DNA of 64,000 nucleotides from Claveliimonas acetigenes (GTDB lineage Bacteria; Bacillota; Clostridia; Lachnospirales; Lachnospiraceae): positions 5,397 through 69,396 of the forward strand of contig NZ_JAOQJU010000015.1 of the NCBI RefSeq assembly GCF_025567385.1. The letters are read 5' to 3'. Positions 52,316 to 60,532 of this stretch are shown here, one piece after another. Position 1 is the stretch's first letter. Every line of letters starts with the position of its first letter. The notes below the pieces were generated by a model. That model saw only the letters and a list, made by a program, of their open reading frames with translations, was not told the DNA's origin and ran no database searches. Position numbers and translations under genes: made by a program.

Positions 52316-52915
52316 ATGGGGCAGATGATTTATTTTGATATGTACAGAAGAGAAGAAGGTGATACGATGTGTAAGGTACTGGAGAAAATACATAATAAGA
52401 CGGCAGAAGAGTTATTGAAAGAATACGATGTTTATGATTCACTCCCAATTGATTTGGAGAAGCTGGTTACATCCATAGGATTATCTGTGTTGCCTGTTGA
52501 CTTTACACTTTTGGAGGAGGCGCTAAATAAAAAAGATATCCTTGGTCTGGTACTTACATCGGGAAATGATGCGGCTATTTTTTACAGAAAGACAGATTCT
52601 GTTAATAGAAAAAGATTTACAATAGCACATGAATTGGCGCATTGTTGTCATTTGGATCCGGCAACCACAGAACCACATATTGAGTATAGAATTGATGAAG
52701 ATAAAAAAGATGAATTCGAGAGAAAAATGGATATATTTGCAGGTGAATTGCTGATTCCATTCAAAAAGCTGAAGGAAGTATATATGTCTTTGGAAATACC
52801 GGCTTCAGCTGTTTTGGCTAAAATATTTAATGTGTCAGTTTCTGTAATGGAGGCAAGACTCAACTATTTAAAAATTTCCCATTACAATAACAAAGGAATC
52901 CCTGTGACGTATTAA
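52316..52915 (+). CDS. ImmA/IrrE-family metallopeptidase
   Basis: From ATG 52316 (after AGGAG) the product is 199 residues. The zinc site is canonical: HELAH at 105-109 (KRFTIAHELAHCCHLDP), with the downstream KMDIFAGELLIPFKKL helix supplying the third ligand region. ImmA/IrrE peptidases cleave repressors to induce mobile elements or stress genes. No HTH domain is fused. The gene precedes a 2-TM protein by 24 bp, so the pair probably functions together. ATG 52364 is an alternative start. Confidence 0.85.
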   Translation: MGQMIYFDMYRREEGDTMCKVLEKIHNKTAEELLKEYDVYDSLPIDLEKLVTSIGLSVLPVDFTLLEEALNKKDILGLVLTSGNDAAIFYRKTDSVNRKRFTIAHELAHCCHLDPATTEPHIEYRIDEDKKDEFERKMDIFAGELLIPFKKLKEVYMSLEIPASAVLAKIFNVSVSVMEARLNYLKISHYNNKGIPVTY

Positions 52916-52939
52916 TGTATAACAGGTGGAAGGTATGAG

Positions 52940-53461
52940 ATGGCAGATATATTGAGTGGTAGTCAGAAGGAAGAAAAAGATAACGCGGCCATGAATTTAA
53001 GCAATGTTATAAATTCTTTAGAGATAACTGTTCCTGAAAAGCAGAAAGTAGAAATTGAAAAGGATGAAAAGAGTGATCCGAATAGTATTGATGTGATAGA
53101 GATGAATGTACTTTTTGAGATGAAAAGCTATATTTATCAAAAGGTTCTTGGACCGGAATTGCAGGAAAATGAATCGTTAAAACGTGAACAGAAAAAAGCA
53201 TTAATGAACAATATTTTTAAAATATTAAAGTGGCAATTTATATTTACTTATGTGTTCGTTACAGTTCTTTTGGCTGCGGTTTTGTTTTCGGCCTTTTTAA
53301 AGATAGAGGCGAGTACAATTAGTACAATAATAAAGTTTATTCAATTTTATATTACCTCTATTGTTGTTGAGTTGATTTCCATTCTCTTTTTTATAGTGAA
53401 AAGTGTATTTGATAAATCAATTGTTGAGTTATTTAGGAATTTTGACAGAGAGAAGAAATAA
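52940..53461 (+). CDS. Two-helix membrane protein next to an ImmA/IrrE peptidase
   Basis: The 173-residue protein has a charged N-terminal 90 residues, helices at about 96-118 (FIFTYVFVTVLLAAVLFSAF) and 127-153 (TIIKFIQFYITSIVVELISI), and a short basic tail. No family is recognised. The architecture, a cytoplasmic domain plus two TM helices, is that of small pore-like effectors, and its coupling to a peptidase suggests an activation or neutralisation pair. It has weak AGGTATGAG spacing before ATG and is followed by a terminator. Confidence 0.6.
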   Translation: MADILSGSQKEEKDNAAMNLSNVINSLEITVPEKQKVEIEKDEKSDPNSIDVIEMNVLFEMKSYIYQKVLGPELQENESLKREQKKALMNNIFKILKWQFIFTYVFVTVLLAAVLFSAFLKIEASTISTIIKFIQFYITSIVVELISILFFIVKSVFDKSIVELFRNFDREKK

Positions 53462-53470
53462 TCTATAAAC

Positions 53471-53516
53471 ATCCATCTCGGTTTTGTATTTACAAGGCTA
53501 AGATGGATTCGTTTTA
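53471..53516 (+). terminator. Intrinsic terminator
   Basis: ATCCATCT (53471-53478) pairs perfectly with AGATGGAT (53501-53508), with inner pairing in the loop and a TCGTTTTA tail, ending the peptidase/2-TM transcript. Confidence 0.6.
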
Positions 53517-53554
53517 ATAAAAGCAGTGTAATATTTTGGAAAGGATTTGAGTAT

Positions 53555-54100
53555 ATGAAAATAGCAGTATTATTTCCGGGTATCGGATATACCTGTGACA
53601 AGCCGCTTCTCTATTATGCGGGGAAATTGGCGGCGGAACATGATTATAATGTGCGGCCGGTGGCTTATGGGAAATTTCCTTCCGGTGTTAAGGGAAATCG
53701 TGAGAAAATGGAGCAGTCTTTTTATAGTGCGCTGCAGCAGGCAGAGGAGATTTTGAAGGACGTGCGCTGGCAGGATTATGAAGATATTTTATTTATTTCC
53801 AAGAGTGTCGGGACGATTGTCGCCGCCTGCTATAAGCAAAAATATCAAATTAAGGCGCGAAGTATTTCCTTTACGCCCTTGGAAGATACCTTTTCCTTTG
53901 CGTCTGGTGAGGGGATTATGTTTCATGGAACTGCTGATCCATGGGTAAAGGACAGCAAAAAGATATATGAAGGCTGTGAGAAAATCGGGCAGCCGCTCTA
54001 TGTCATTGAGAATGCCAATCATTCTCTGGAGACTGGCGATGTGGCGGAGGACCTTGTTAATCTGGCAAAGATTATGAGGTGGGTAGAAGAATATATATGA
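53555..54100 (+). CDS. Small alpha/beta hydrolase
   Basis: The 181-residue protein has an alpha/beta-hydrolase order of motifs: N-terminal strand IAVLFPGIGYTCDKPLL, nucleophile elbow ISKSVGT (S84), acid in HGTADPW (D128) and base in NANHSLE (H156). The elbow lacks the first glycine of GxSxG. It is likely a cytoplasmic esterase or acyl hydrolase; substrate unknown. ATG 53555 follows GGAAAGG. Confidence 0.8.
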   Translation: MKIAVLFPGIGYTCDKPLLYYAGKLAAEHDYNVRPVAYGKFPSGVKGNREKMEQSFYSALQQAEEILKDVRWQDYEDILFISKSVGTIVAACYKQKYQIKARSISFTPLEDTFSFASGEGIMFHGTADPWVKDSKKIYEGCEKIGQPLYVIENANHSLETGDVAEDLVNLAKIMRWVEEYI

Positions 54101-54101
54101 T

Positions 54102-54241
54102 TTTGGAGATGATTGGATATTCAGCATTACAGTATCAAAGATCAGTGAAGCAGGGGAGAGTTTTGAGCCGCGCATAGTCAAATCCAAGGGCATATTCAGC
54201 AGTATCCAGACTATGATGAAGAGGAATGTGACTATGAATAA
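54102..54241 (+). pseudogene. Remnant of a pRiA4b ORF-3-like gene
   Basis: Directly after the hydrolase stop the sequence reads FGDDWIFSITVSKISEAG and then PRIVKSKG, then after a frame change QQYPDYDEEECDYE and a stop at 54241. This matches the C-terminal end of pRiA4b ORF-3-type proteins, which are carried by mobile elements. The 5' part is missing and a frameshift interrupts what is left. The rest of 54242-54380 shows nothing clear. Confidence 0.6.
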
Positions 54242-54380
54242 AAATGAGTGATGCTATGAGTTTACGAAAGGTATTTTAACCAGGGAGGAGACGATTACCA
54301 GACTGATTTGTAAACAGATGTCCATGTTTGATGTTCGGTTATAAAAGTGACAAAATTATCTCTCATTTTTCTCAAAAAAT

Positions 54381-54475
54381 CGACAAAAAATTCAAATAAT
54401 ATGGTAAAATAATGGTGGCTAATCAAGGTAAGGAAACAGGGGAATAAGGTTCCCTGGTTTTTCTTGCCTTTTTTT
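54381..54475 (+). ncRNA. Leader RNA copy 2: promoter plus structured terminator
   Basis: TAAAAT (54405-54410) precedes the conserved GGCTAATCAAGGTAAGGAAA (from 54417). AAGGTAAGG pairs with the CTTGCCTT before a T-run (54469-54475). An inner stem of GGGGAA and GTTCCC replaces the AGAAC/GTTCT arms of copy 1, keeping the fold. It lies about 90 bp before the start of the 1080-residue gene and is probably an attenuator for it. Confidence 0.6.
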
Positions 54476-54565
54476 CTGCTTAAAAGCAGGCGTCGGCTAT
54501 GCCGCGGCATGTTACTATCAAATATCAGTGGGGGTTCACTACCGGAGTCAATGGAGGAAGTGCGT

Positions 54566-57500
54566 ATGAAGAGATGTTCTGTGCCGACCGAGGAATGTAT
54601 TCATTCACGCCGTTGTTTTATGACGGGAGAGTATTGTTCCAAGCAGACCAACATACAGAAAGAGAGAAAAGCGCTTTATAAGAGTTATGATAATGCATGT
54701 AATGAGGAAGGCATCCAGATTACAGCATTTGTCATAATGAATTTCTCAGATATGTCAAATGTTATATATAAGTGGAAATTGAAAACTTTTATTGAATCTT
54801 TGGCAAAATATTTATACTGGGATAAAGAGGATAAGAGATTATATTGTTATGCGGATGAGCTGAAAAACCTGCCGGAGAATCTTAAACGTGTCAGGAAGAT
54901 TCAGGTGATTCGCTCGGATTCGGAACCGGCATCTAATTATGTTATATGCAGCCGTATCTGCCAGCAGATGCAAATTGCTGATCTGATTGTTGTGGATGTT
55001 TCTAATCAGAATCCGAATGTGTTTTATGAATTTGGGATGGCAGTGGCGCTTGGTAAATTGATATTGCCGGTCTGTTTTAGTGAAAGCTTTTATAAAATGG
55101 TTGTACCCGAGAGGGTTAAGGAAAAAACGAAAAAGGAGAAAGACAAACTGGTACATCATATCGGGTGCTATCCTTGGCGGAAACGATTGTTTGAATATTA
55201 TGGAATTCGCTATCGAAGCAAGAAAACATATAATGACGAGGATAAAGTGACGAGATATCTGGAGTGTAATGTGGCAACTGCAGAGGAGAACGGATTTTCA
55301 GATTTTAAATATTCTATATTTCCGTATCACGAGCATATTGGATCGAATAATAAGACGATAGGAGAAGAAATATACGAAAGGCTTCGGAGGTCCTACAATG
55401 AAGCCGGTTCGGATGACAATACACTGGTTGTTTATACAATGGAAGGTTTTCTGAATGAGAAGCAGGCGGGAACTTGTATTATCAATTTTTATCGGGCGAT
55501 AACGGCACAAATGGAATTGGAGCAATGTTTTTGCGGGGAACGTGTCGGAGTGCTTGTTCAGGAAAACAGTATTTTTGAGAATGACAAGGATGCAAAACAG
55601 GATTTGTATCTGAATTATGATGTGGGAGAAATTATCCGTATCGGATTAAACCAGGCAACCTATCTTGCATTAGTTGAGAAGATTAAGACAGAGGATTTTT
55701 TGGCAACACCAGAAGATTTGCAGAATATGGTTGCATCAGGAAATGGTATGGATGAGGATCCGGTTATTACAGAAGGGCAGAAAGAACAGATTATACGTTT
55801 TACAAAAGACCATATCCGGAATCGGGGAATGATGATTTATCCGAATTATCCGGTGTATGTAAACCGTATTAAAAACGGGCTGCAAAAAGATATTCTGGAT
55901 ACTCCGCTTGCCAAGGGAGATGCCGGGGAGGAAAGGATTGATTTGGATAAATTCTGGTGCCTGTATCATGTTACACTCCGGACGCTTCGCTTTACAAATG
56001 AGATTGTGGTGGATATAAGCCAAAATTGTCTGCAGTCATTGTTCTGGCTTGGCGCAGCTCATGGTTCCGATATTTATGCAATAACGGTTTTGCATGAAGA
56101 AAGAGAAGAAGAGAGAAGGATTTCGCATGAAGGTCTAGAGAAGAAGGAGAGAAATGTATTTGATGTAGCCGGTTTGTGGGCGGCAGTGCTGCGTTCATAT
56201 GACACAGATGGATTTTCGCAGCAGCTTTCTATGGCACAGCTTGGAATTGAACGTCATTCAAGGCTGATGATAAAGAATAAAGATTTTTATGAGAAGAGTG
56301 TGCGTGAGTATTTATCATCATATTATGAAGAAACAAAAAGGAAGGACATACATGAGGTTTTTGTGGAAAAAGGAAAGGAAGAGCTGCAGGTTCTGGAGTC
56401 TTATTATCGAAAATGTCTGTGGAATCCGATGTTAAAATATAATCGGCTGAGAATCTATCTCCCAATGATTGATGATAGAGACAGAAAGATGGATGAACCC
56501 AAATCCTATACTGCAAAATGGGATGTTGATGCAATTTCTGTGCTGTCGCATTATTTATCTAAACGGACGGTAATAGGCGAATACTGTTTTAAATCATTAA
56601 GAGAGAAGATGTCGGAGGAGGAAAAGGAAAAGGAAGATAAGAAAGCGAGAGAGGTGAATTATATCTGTATTGGTAAGGATGCCAGACCGCGGCAGCAGCC
56701 GCTTCCCCGATATATTAAAGGAATCATTGGAAAGGCGAAAGAATATGGAGAGGGCTATAATGTGATTCATGAGCACTGTGAATGGAGGAAGGAGCAATTC
56801 TGCGAAAACCAGGATAGTAGCAGAATGGTTTCGCGCCAGTATAAAGGATTTGCTGAAATAAACAAAAAAGAAGACGGATTTGTTCAGAGTGACAAAGGAT
56901 TTTTTATGCAGCAGGCAGGCGCTAAATGTGCGGATTGCAAGGAGAAAGCAGAAGATAGAGCAGGGAAAAATAATTTGTTTTTTGATAAAAATGTACCGAA
57001 GGAGTGTGTGCTTGAAGGAAATGCACATGATCAGTTGGGGCAGTTGATTTTGTGGAGGGATAACAGTGAGAATTCTGACAGAAATTATTTCCGTGTGAGC
57101 ATTATCGGGAGTTCCGGCCCGGCAACCTATGGATTGGCGACGCTTCTTGTAGATTATGAACAGAAAGAAGAGATTTTCCATATAAAAAAGGAAGATGGTG
57201 AGAAATGGAATCTGCTATGTAGGCTTCAGAAGAAAATTCGGAAGAAGCTGATGCATGTGATTTTGGTGCAGATGAAGAAGAAATTGGATGGGATAGATTT
57301 TCGTTCGCAGCAGAATGGCAAAAAAATTAACGATAAAGAGCAAAAAGACAGATATATAAGTCTGGTTCTATATGCGGTATCGTTATATTTGAGTACCGTG
57401 TTTTACCGCTATTTTCTACCTTTCTTATCGAAAACAGACATTAAGCGTATCCATAACGGCGTCCGCACATATATAAGTTCTATGATGGCTGCCAAAATCA

Positions 57501-57808
57501 GTCCTTTTGTATTGAAATATCCGCAGGATGGGGATACGAGATATAACAGTTCTATTTCGGAAAAGAATGTTATGGAAGTGGCAGACGAGGTTCCGAAGAT
57601 AATATTAAATGTGATGCAGAGTTTCAGAGGCGTAGAGGCCTTTTACAAGATTAAAGTAAAGGCGGAGCCTTTTGGAAGTGAAGATAAAGAACAGGAACGG
57701 GATATCCGTGAAGTACTGAGCGTAGAGGAATTAGGAGAAGAGGCGGATGTAAATTGTCTATTTACTTCTATTGACAAAGGAGAAAAAAAGGATGAAAAAA
57801 CAGATTAA
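54566..57808 (+). CDS. Giant protein with TIR/nucleoside-deoxyribosyltransferase-like N-terminus
   Basis: From ATG 54566 (after GGAGG) the product is 1080 residues. Residues 4-24 hold four cysteines (C4, C11, C17, C24), perhaps a zinc site. Residues 50-172 form a Rossmann-like domain resembling TIR/nucleoside-2-deoxyribosyltransferase folds: ITAFVIMNFSD, RSDSEPASNYVICSRICQQM, IADLIVVDVSNQNPNVFYEF with candidate catalytic E155. Around residues 470-505 a degenerate second copy appears (RFTNEIVVDISQNCLQSLFW), with Trp in place of Glu. The rest is charged, helical and unassigned. The stop overlaps a gene for a TM-macro protein, so I infer a Thoeris-like NAD-linked sensor. This is not a described family to my knowledge. 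Confidence 0.6.
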   Translation: MKRCSVPTEECIHSRRCFMTGEYCSKQTNIQKERKALYKSYDNACNEEGIQITAFVIMNFSDMSNVIYKWKLKTFIESLAKYLYWDKEDKRLYCYADELKNLPENLKRVRKIQVIRSDSEPASNYVICSRICQQMQIADLIVVDVSNQNPNVFYEFGMAVALGKLILPVCFSESFYKMVVPERVKEKTKKEKDKLVHHIGCYPWRKRLFEYYGIRYRSKKTYNDEDKVTRYLECNVATAEENGFSDFKYSIFPYHEHIGSNNKTIGEEIYERLRRSYNEAGSDDNTLVVYTMEGFLNEKQAGTCIINFYRAITAQMELEQCFCGERVGVLVQENSIFENDKDAKQDLYLNYDVGEIIRIGLNQATYLALVEKIKTEDFLATPEDLQNMVASGNGMDEDPVITEGQKEQIIRFTKDHIRNRGMMIYPNYPVYVNRIKNGLQKDILDTPLAKGDAGEERIDLDKFWCLYHVTLRTLRFTNEIVVDISQNCLQSLFWLGAAHGSDIYAITVLHEEREEERRISHEGLEKKERNVFDVAGLWAAVLRSYDTDGFSQQLSMAQLGIERHSRLMIKNKDFYEKSVREYLSSYYEETKRKDIHEVFVEKGKEELQVLESYYRKCLWNPMLKYNRLRIYLPMIDDRDRKMDEPKSYTAKWDVDAISVLSHYLSKRTVIGEYCFKSLREKMSEEEKEKEDKKAREVNYICIGKDARPRQQPLPRYIKGIIGKAKEYGEGYNVIHEHCEWRKEQFCENQDSSRMVSRQYKGFAEINKKEDGFVQSDKGFFMQQAGAKCADCKEKAEDRAGKNNLFFDKNVPKECVLEGNAHDQLGQLILWRDNSENSDRNYFRVSIIGSSGPATYGLATLLVDYEQKEEIFHIKKEDGEKWNLLCRLQKKIRKKLMHVILVQMKKKLDGIDFRSQQNGKKINDKEQKDRYISLVLYAVSLYLSTVFYRYFLPFLSKTDIKRIHNGVRTYISSMMAAKISPFVLKYPQDGDTRYNSSISEKNVMEVADEVPKIILNVMQSFRGVEAFYKIKVKAEPFGSEDKEQERDIREVLSVEELGEEADVNCLFTSIDKGEKKDEKTD

Positions 57809-58622
57809 GCCAATTCTGAGGTTTGCATTGGGAGAAGTATATACATTTCTTGGCGTGTTCAGTACGCTGCTTACGATTATTTGTCTGATTGATTTTAGTG
57901 AGCTGGTACCGGATTTTGCAGGAAGAATCGTGTGTGTCGTAATTGTTTTTGCCGTATCTTATGGTATGGCTGTTATCAGGGTGGCATCGACAAAGCGGAC
58001 AGTGGTTGATTTGGAGAATGGCCGGGAGGCGGTCCTGGAGTATGGAGATTTATTTACAAGTGGAGACCGGATTGTAATCCCTGTGAATGATTCTTTTGAT
58101 ACATTGGTCGACGATGTGCTTATTGCAAAAAGTTCTATTCATGGTCAGTTTGTTTTGAAATATTTCGAGGGACGTGAAAAAGAGCTTGACCGGATAATAG
58201 AAAAGGGGCTGGAGCGTGTAAAGGTAGCAGGAAGGTATACGAACAAAAATGGAAAGCCGCTTTATTATCCGCCGGGGACAGTTGTGCCGGTAAGAGTCGG
58301 AGAAAAGACATTTTACTTGTTGGCATTAACACATTTTCGGGGAAATACAGTGGAGCCGAATATGAAGATATATTATACGGCGGTTTTAACACTGCTTGAA
58401 TATTTGAATAAAGCAACAGCGGGAGCACCTGTGTATATACCTCTTCTTGGGTCGGGGCTTGCAAGAATAAACCGGGAAAAAGAAAATGAACTGGCGAATC
58501 TTTTGTCTATTCTGCGAATGAGCAGGGTAAAGATTGTGGGCGGGATCCATATTGTCCTGCATCCGGATATGCGAGGGAAGGTGAATATATTGCGCTATAG
58601 GAAAAATAAATCAATACTGTAA
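57792..58622 (+). CDS. Two-TM macro-domain protein resembling type II Thoeris effector ThsA
   Basis: From ATG 57792 (after AAGGAG, 17 nt inside the previous gene) the product is 276 residues. Helices at about 12-33 and 44-66 are followed by a macro-like domain: GDRIVIPVNDSFDTLVDD (91-108), SSIHGQFVLKYF (114-125), GTVVPVRVGEKTFYLLAL, and VYIPLLGSGLARINREKENE (214-233), the ligand-binding glycine loop. This order matches the ThsA macro domain of type II Thoeris, in which a TIR-made ADP-ribose derivative opens the membrane effector. The upstream TIR-like giant protein would be the signal maker. The family call is from memory of the pattern. Confidence 0.75.
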   Translation: MKKQIKPILRFALGEVYTFLGVFSTLLTIICLIDFSELVPDFAGRIVCVVIVFAVSYGMAVIRVASTKRTVVDLENGREAVLEYGDLFTSGDRIVIPVNDSFDTLVDDVLIAKSSIHGQFVLKYFEGREKELDRIIEKGLERVKVAGRYTNKNGKPLYYPPGTVVPVRVGEKTFYLLALTHFRGNTVEPNMKIYYTAVLTLLEYLNKATAGAPVYIPLLGSGLARINREKENELANLLSILRMSRVKIVGGIHIVLHPDMRGKVNILRYRKNKSIL

Positions 58623-58653
58623 ACTGGCTTTTGCAATAATTGTCGGGGCTGTC

Positions 58654-58682
58654 TTGCGAATCCTGATTCTGAATGATACAAT
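58654..58682 (+). promoter_or_regulatory. Promoter upstream of the AAA/DUF1703-type gene
   Basis: TTGCGA (58654-58659), 17 bp and TACAAT (58677-58682), nearly the same as the promoter at 51282-51310 in spacer and flanks. Confidence 0.55.
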
Positions 58683-58729
58683 GAGAACAGCAAAACCTGT
58701 GTAATACAGCAGAAAGGGGCATGTATATT

Positions 58730-60032
58730 ATGGAAAAACAGAAGATGCTCCCGATAGGAGTCGAGAATTTTGCCGAGATTCGCAGAATGGGATTTTATTA
58801 TGTTGACAAGACGAATATGATAAATGAAGACAATTATTTTGATTGATGAATATGATGTTCCCTTGGATAAGGCATATCAGTCGGGCTTTTATCAGGAAAT
58901 GACTGTGCTGATTCGGAATTTATTCAATAACGCGTTGAAGACGAATGACAGTCTTCTATTTGCAGTGCTTACCGGGTGTCTGCGTATCAGCAAAGAGAGT
59001 ATATTTACAGGGCTGAATAATTTAAATGTTATGACTATTGCAGATGAGTATTTCAGCGATTGCTTTGGATTTACGGATGATGAGGTGAAAGGACTTCTGG
59101 AGTATTATGGACTGGAGAATTCATGGAAGACAGTCCGGGAATGGTACGATGGCTACCGATTTGGCAGTTCTTCTATTTATTGTCCGTGGGATGTGATGAA
59201 ATATTGTCAGGCGCTGCGGAAGAATCCAGATGCTATACCGGAAAATTATTGGGTAAATACGAGTGGAAATAGTTTAGTTCGTTGTTTTATTCATATGGCG
59301 GATCAGAACCTGCGGGATGAAATCGAAGGATTGCTGGCAGGAGAAACGATTATTAAGGAAATTAAGCAGGAACTGACATATACGGAATTGGACAGCAGTA
59401 TTGAGAATTTATGGAGTGTACTTTTTACAACCGGGTACCTGACTGCGGTGGAACGGCTGAATGCCAGAGAGTATCGACTGGGAATTCCGAATATGGAGAT
59501 TCGGGATCTGTTCCAGAGCCAGATAAAGGAATGGTTCAGGGAGAAAATGGCAGCGGAACCCGGAAAAGTGAGCGAATTTTGCGGAGCTGTTCTGGCAGGT
59601 GAAGCAGAGAAAGTACAGAGTTTGCTAACAAATTATTTGAAACAGACGATCAGTATTCGGGATACCTATGTAAGGAAGGAAAAGAAAGAAAACTTGCCCA
59701 CAGGGAAAGCGACCACTAAGGAGACTAAAGAACAGTCTCCAAGTGTCTGCTTTTATCAGGGTATTTTGCTGGGGCTGTTGAGTTATCCGTCAGGATGGAG
59801 TGTGAAATCCAATCAGGAGGCCGGGGATGGCTACAGTGATATTGTAATAAAAGACATGGAATCCGATACGGGTATTGTGATTGAAGTAAAGTATGCGGAG
59901 CATGGACGGCTGGACGCTGCCTGTGAGGAGGCGCTTGAACAGATTGAAAGCAGGAACTATGCGGAGACGTTGTATGATGATGGCATGGAGAGGATTTTAA
60001 AATATGGAATTGCGTGTTATAAAAAACTGTGA
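58730..60032 (+). pseudogene. AAA-ATPase-like/PD-(D/E)XK protein with the P-loop region deleted
   Basis: ATG 58730 starts the usual N-terminus (MLPIGVENFAEIRRMGFYYV, then DKTNMI) but runs into TGA at 58844. The gene resumes in another frame at 58824 (KTIILIDEYDVPLDKAYQSG, the Walker B region) and continues to the C-terminal nuclease-like domain with YSDIVIKDMESDTGIVIEVK. The roughly 100-130 codons normally between these parts, including Walker A, are missing. A 402-residue protein could start at 58824 but would not bind ATP normally. Family: AAA-ATPase-like DUF1703 proteins abundant in anaerobes. Confidence 0.8.
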
Positions 60033-60360
60033 CGAATTTCTGGATGCTCTTGCGAATCTGAGCAAGGAAGAAGCGGAGGATGCGCTGTGGGAGCTTTTGT
60101 TTGAGTTGCAGGATTGTGAATTTCAGACGGCGAAAGGGTTGAAATTCAGTTATACGATCAAGACGAATAAGGATGGTATGCCGGGCGGAGAGATATTTGT
60201 CTCTCGTAAAGAGAAATCCATTACGAAGAGCAGTGTTTTCCGTGCGTTCTGGATTGCCAGAGAGTTGGAAGGAAATGTGTCCGGGCCGAAGAAACTGAAG
60301 GTTTATGGAAGTTCATACCTGTTTGATATATTTAAAAGGATTGGAATTATAAAATCGTGA
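60004..60360 (+). CDS. Hypothetical conserved protein downstream of the AAA-type gene
   Basis: The 118-residue protein (MELRVIKNCDEFLDALANLS, ... KLKVYGSSYLFDIFKRIGI) overlaps the end of the preceding gene by 29 nt, so it was probably translated with it. No known motif or membrane helix is seen. Its compact alpha/beta composition and intact frame suggest a real gene. Function unknown. Confidence 0.55.
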   Translation: MELRVIKNCDEFLDALANLSKEEAEDALWELLFELQDCEFQTAKGLKFSYTIKTNKDGMPGGEIFVSRKEKSITKSSVFRAFWIARELEGNVSGPKKLKVYGSSYLFDIFKRIGIIKS

Positions 60361-60386
60361 TACAATTTTAAGAGAAATGGAATCGG

Positions 60387-60426
60387 GCTGTCGCACAAGC
60401 ATTTTTGCAGAGTGGCAGCTTTTGTG
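60387..60426 (+). terminator. Hairpin terminator
   Basis: GCTGTCGCACAAGCA pairs imperfectly with TGCAGAGTGGCAGC across a TTTT loop, and a CTTTTGTG tail follows. It separates the 60004 gene from the integrase; a -10-like TATAAT at 60499-60504 then precedes the integrase. Confidence 0.5.
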
Positions 60427-60532
60427 ATTTGTTAAGTTATTTCATTAGATAGTATGCAGCCATTTTAATAGTGAGCCTGGCGGAGTAGGTTTTACAGGTA
60501 TAATCAAGGAAAAAAGAGAGGAATGGTTATAC

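Noticed and set aside
54464..54565. TTG start for the giant TIR-like protein
   Set aside because: It lies within the terminator hairpin of the leader and lacks a ribosome site. ATG 54566 follows GGAGG at good spacing.
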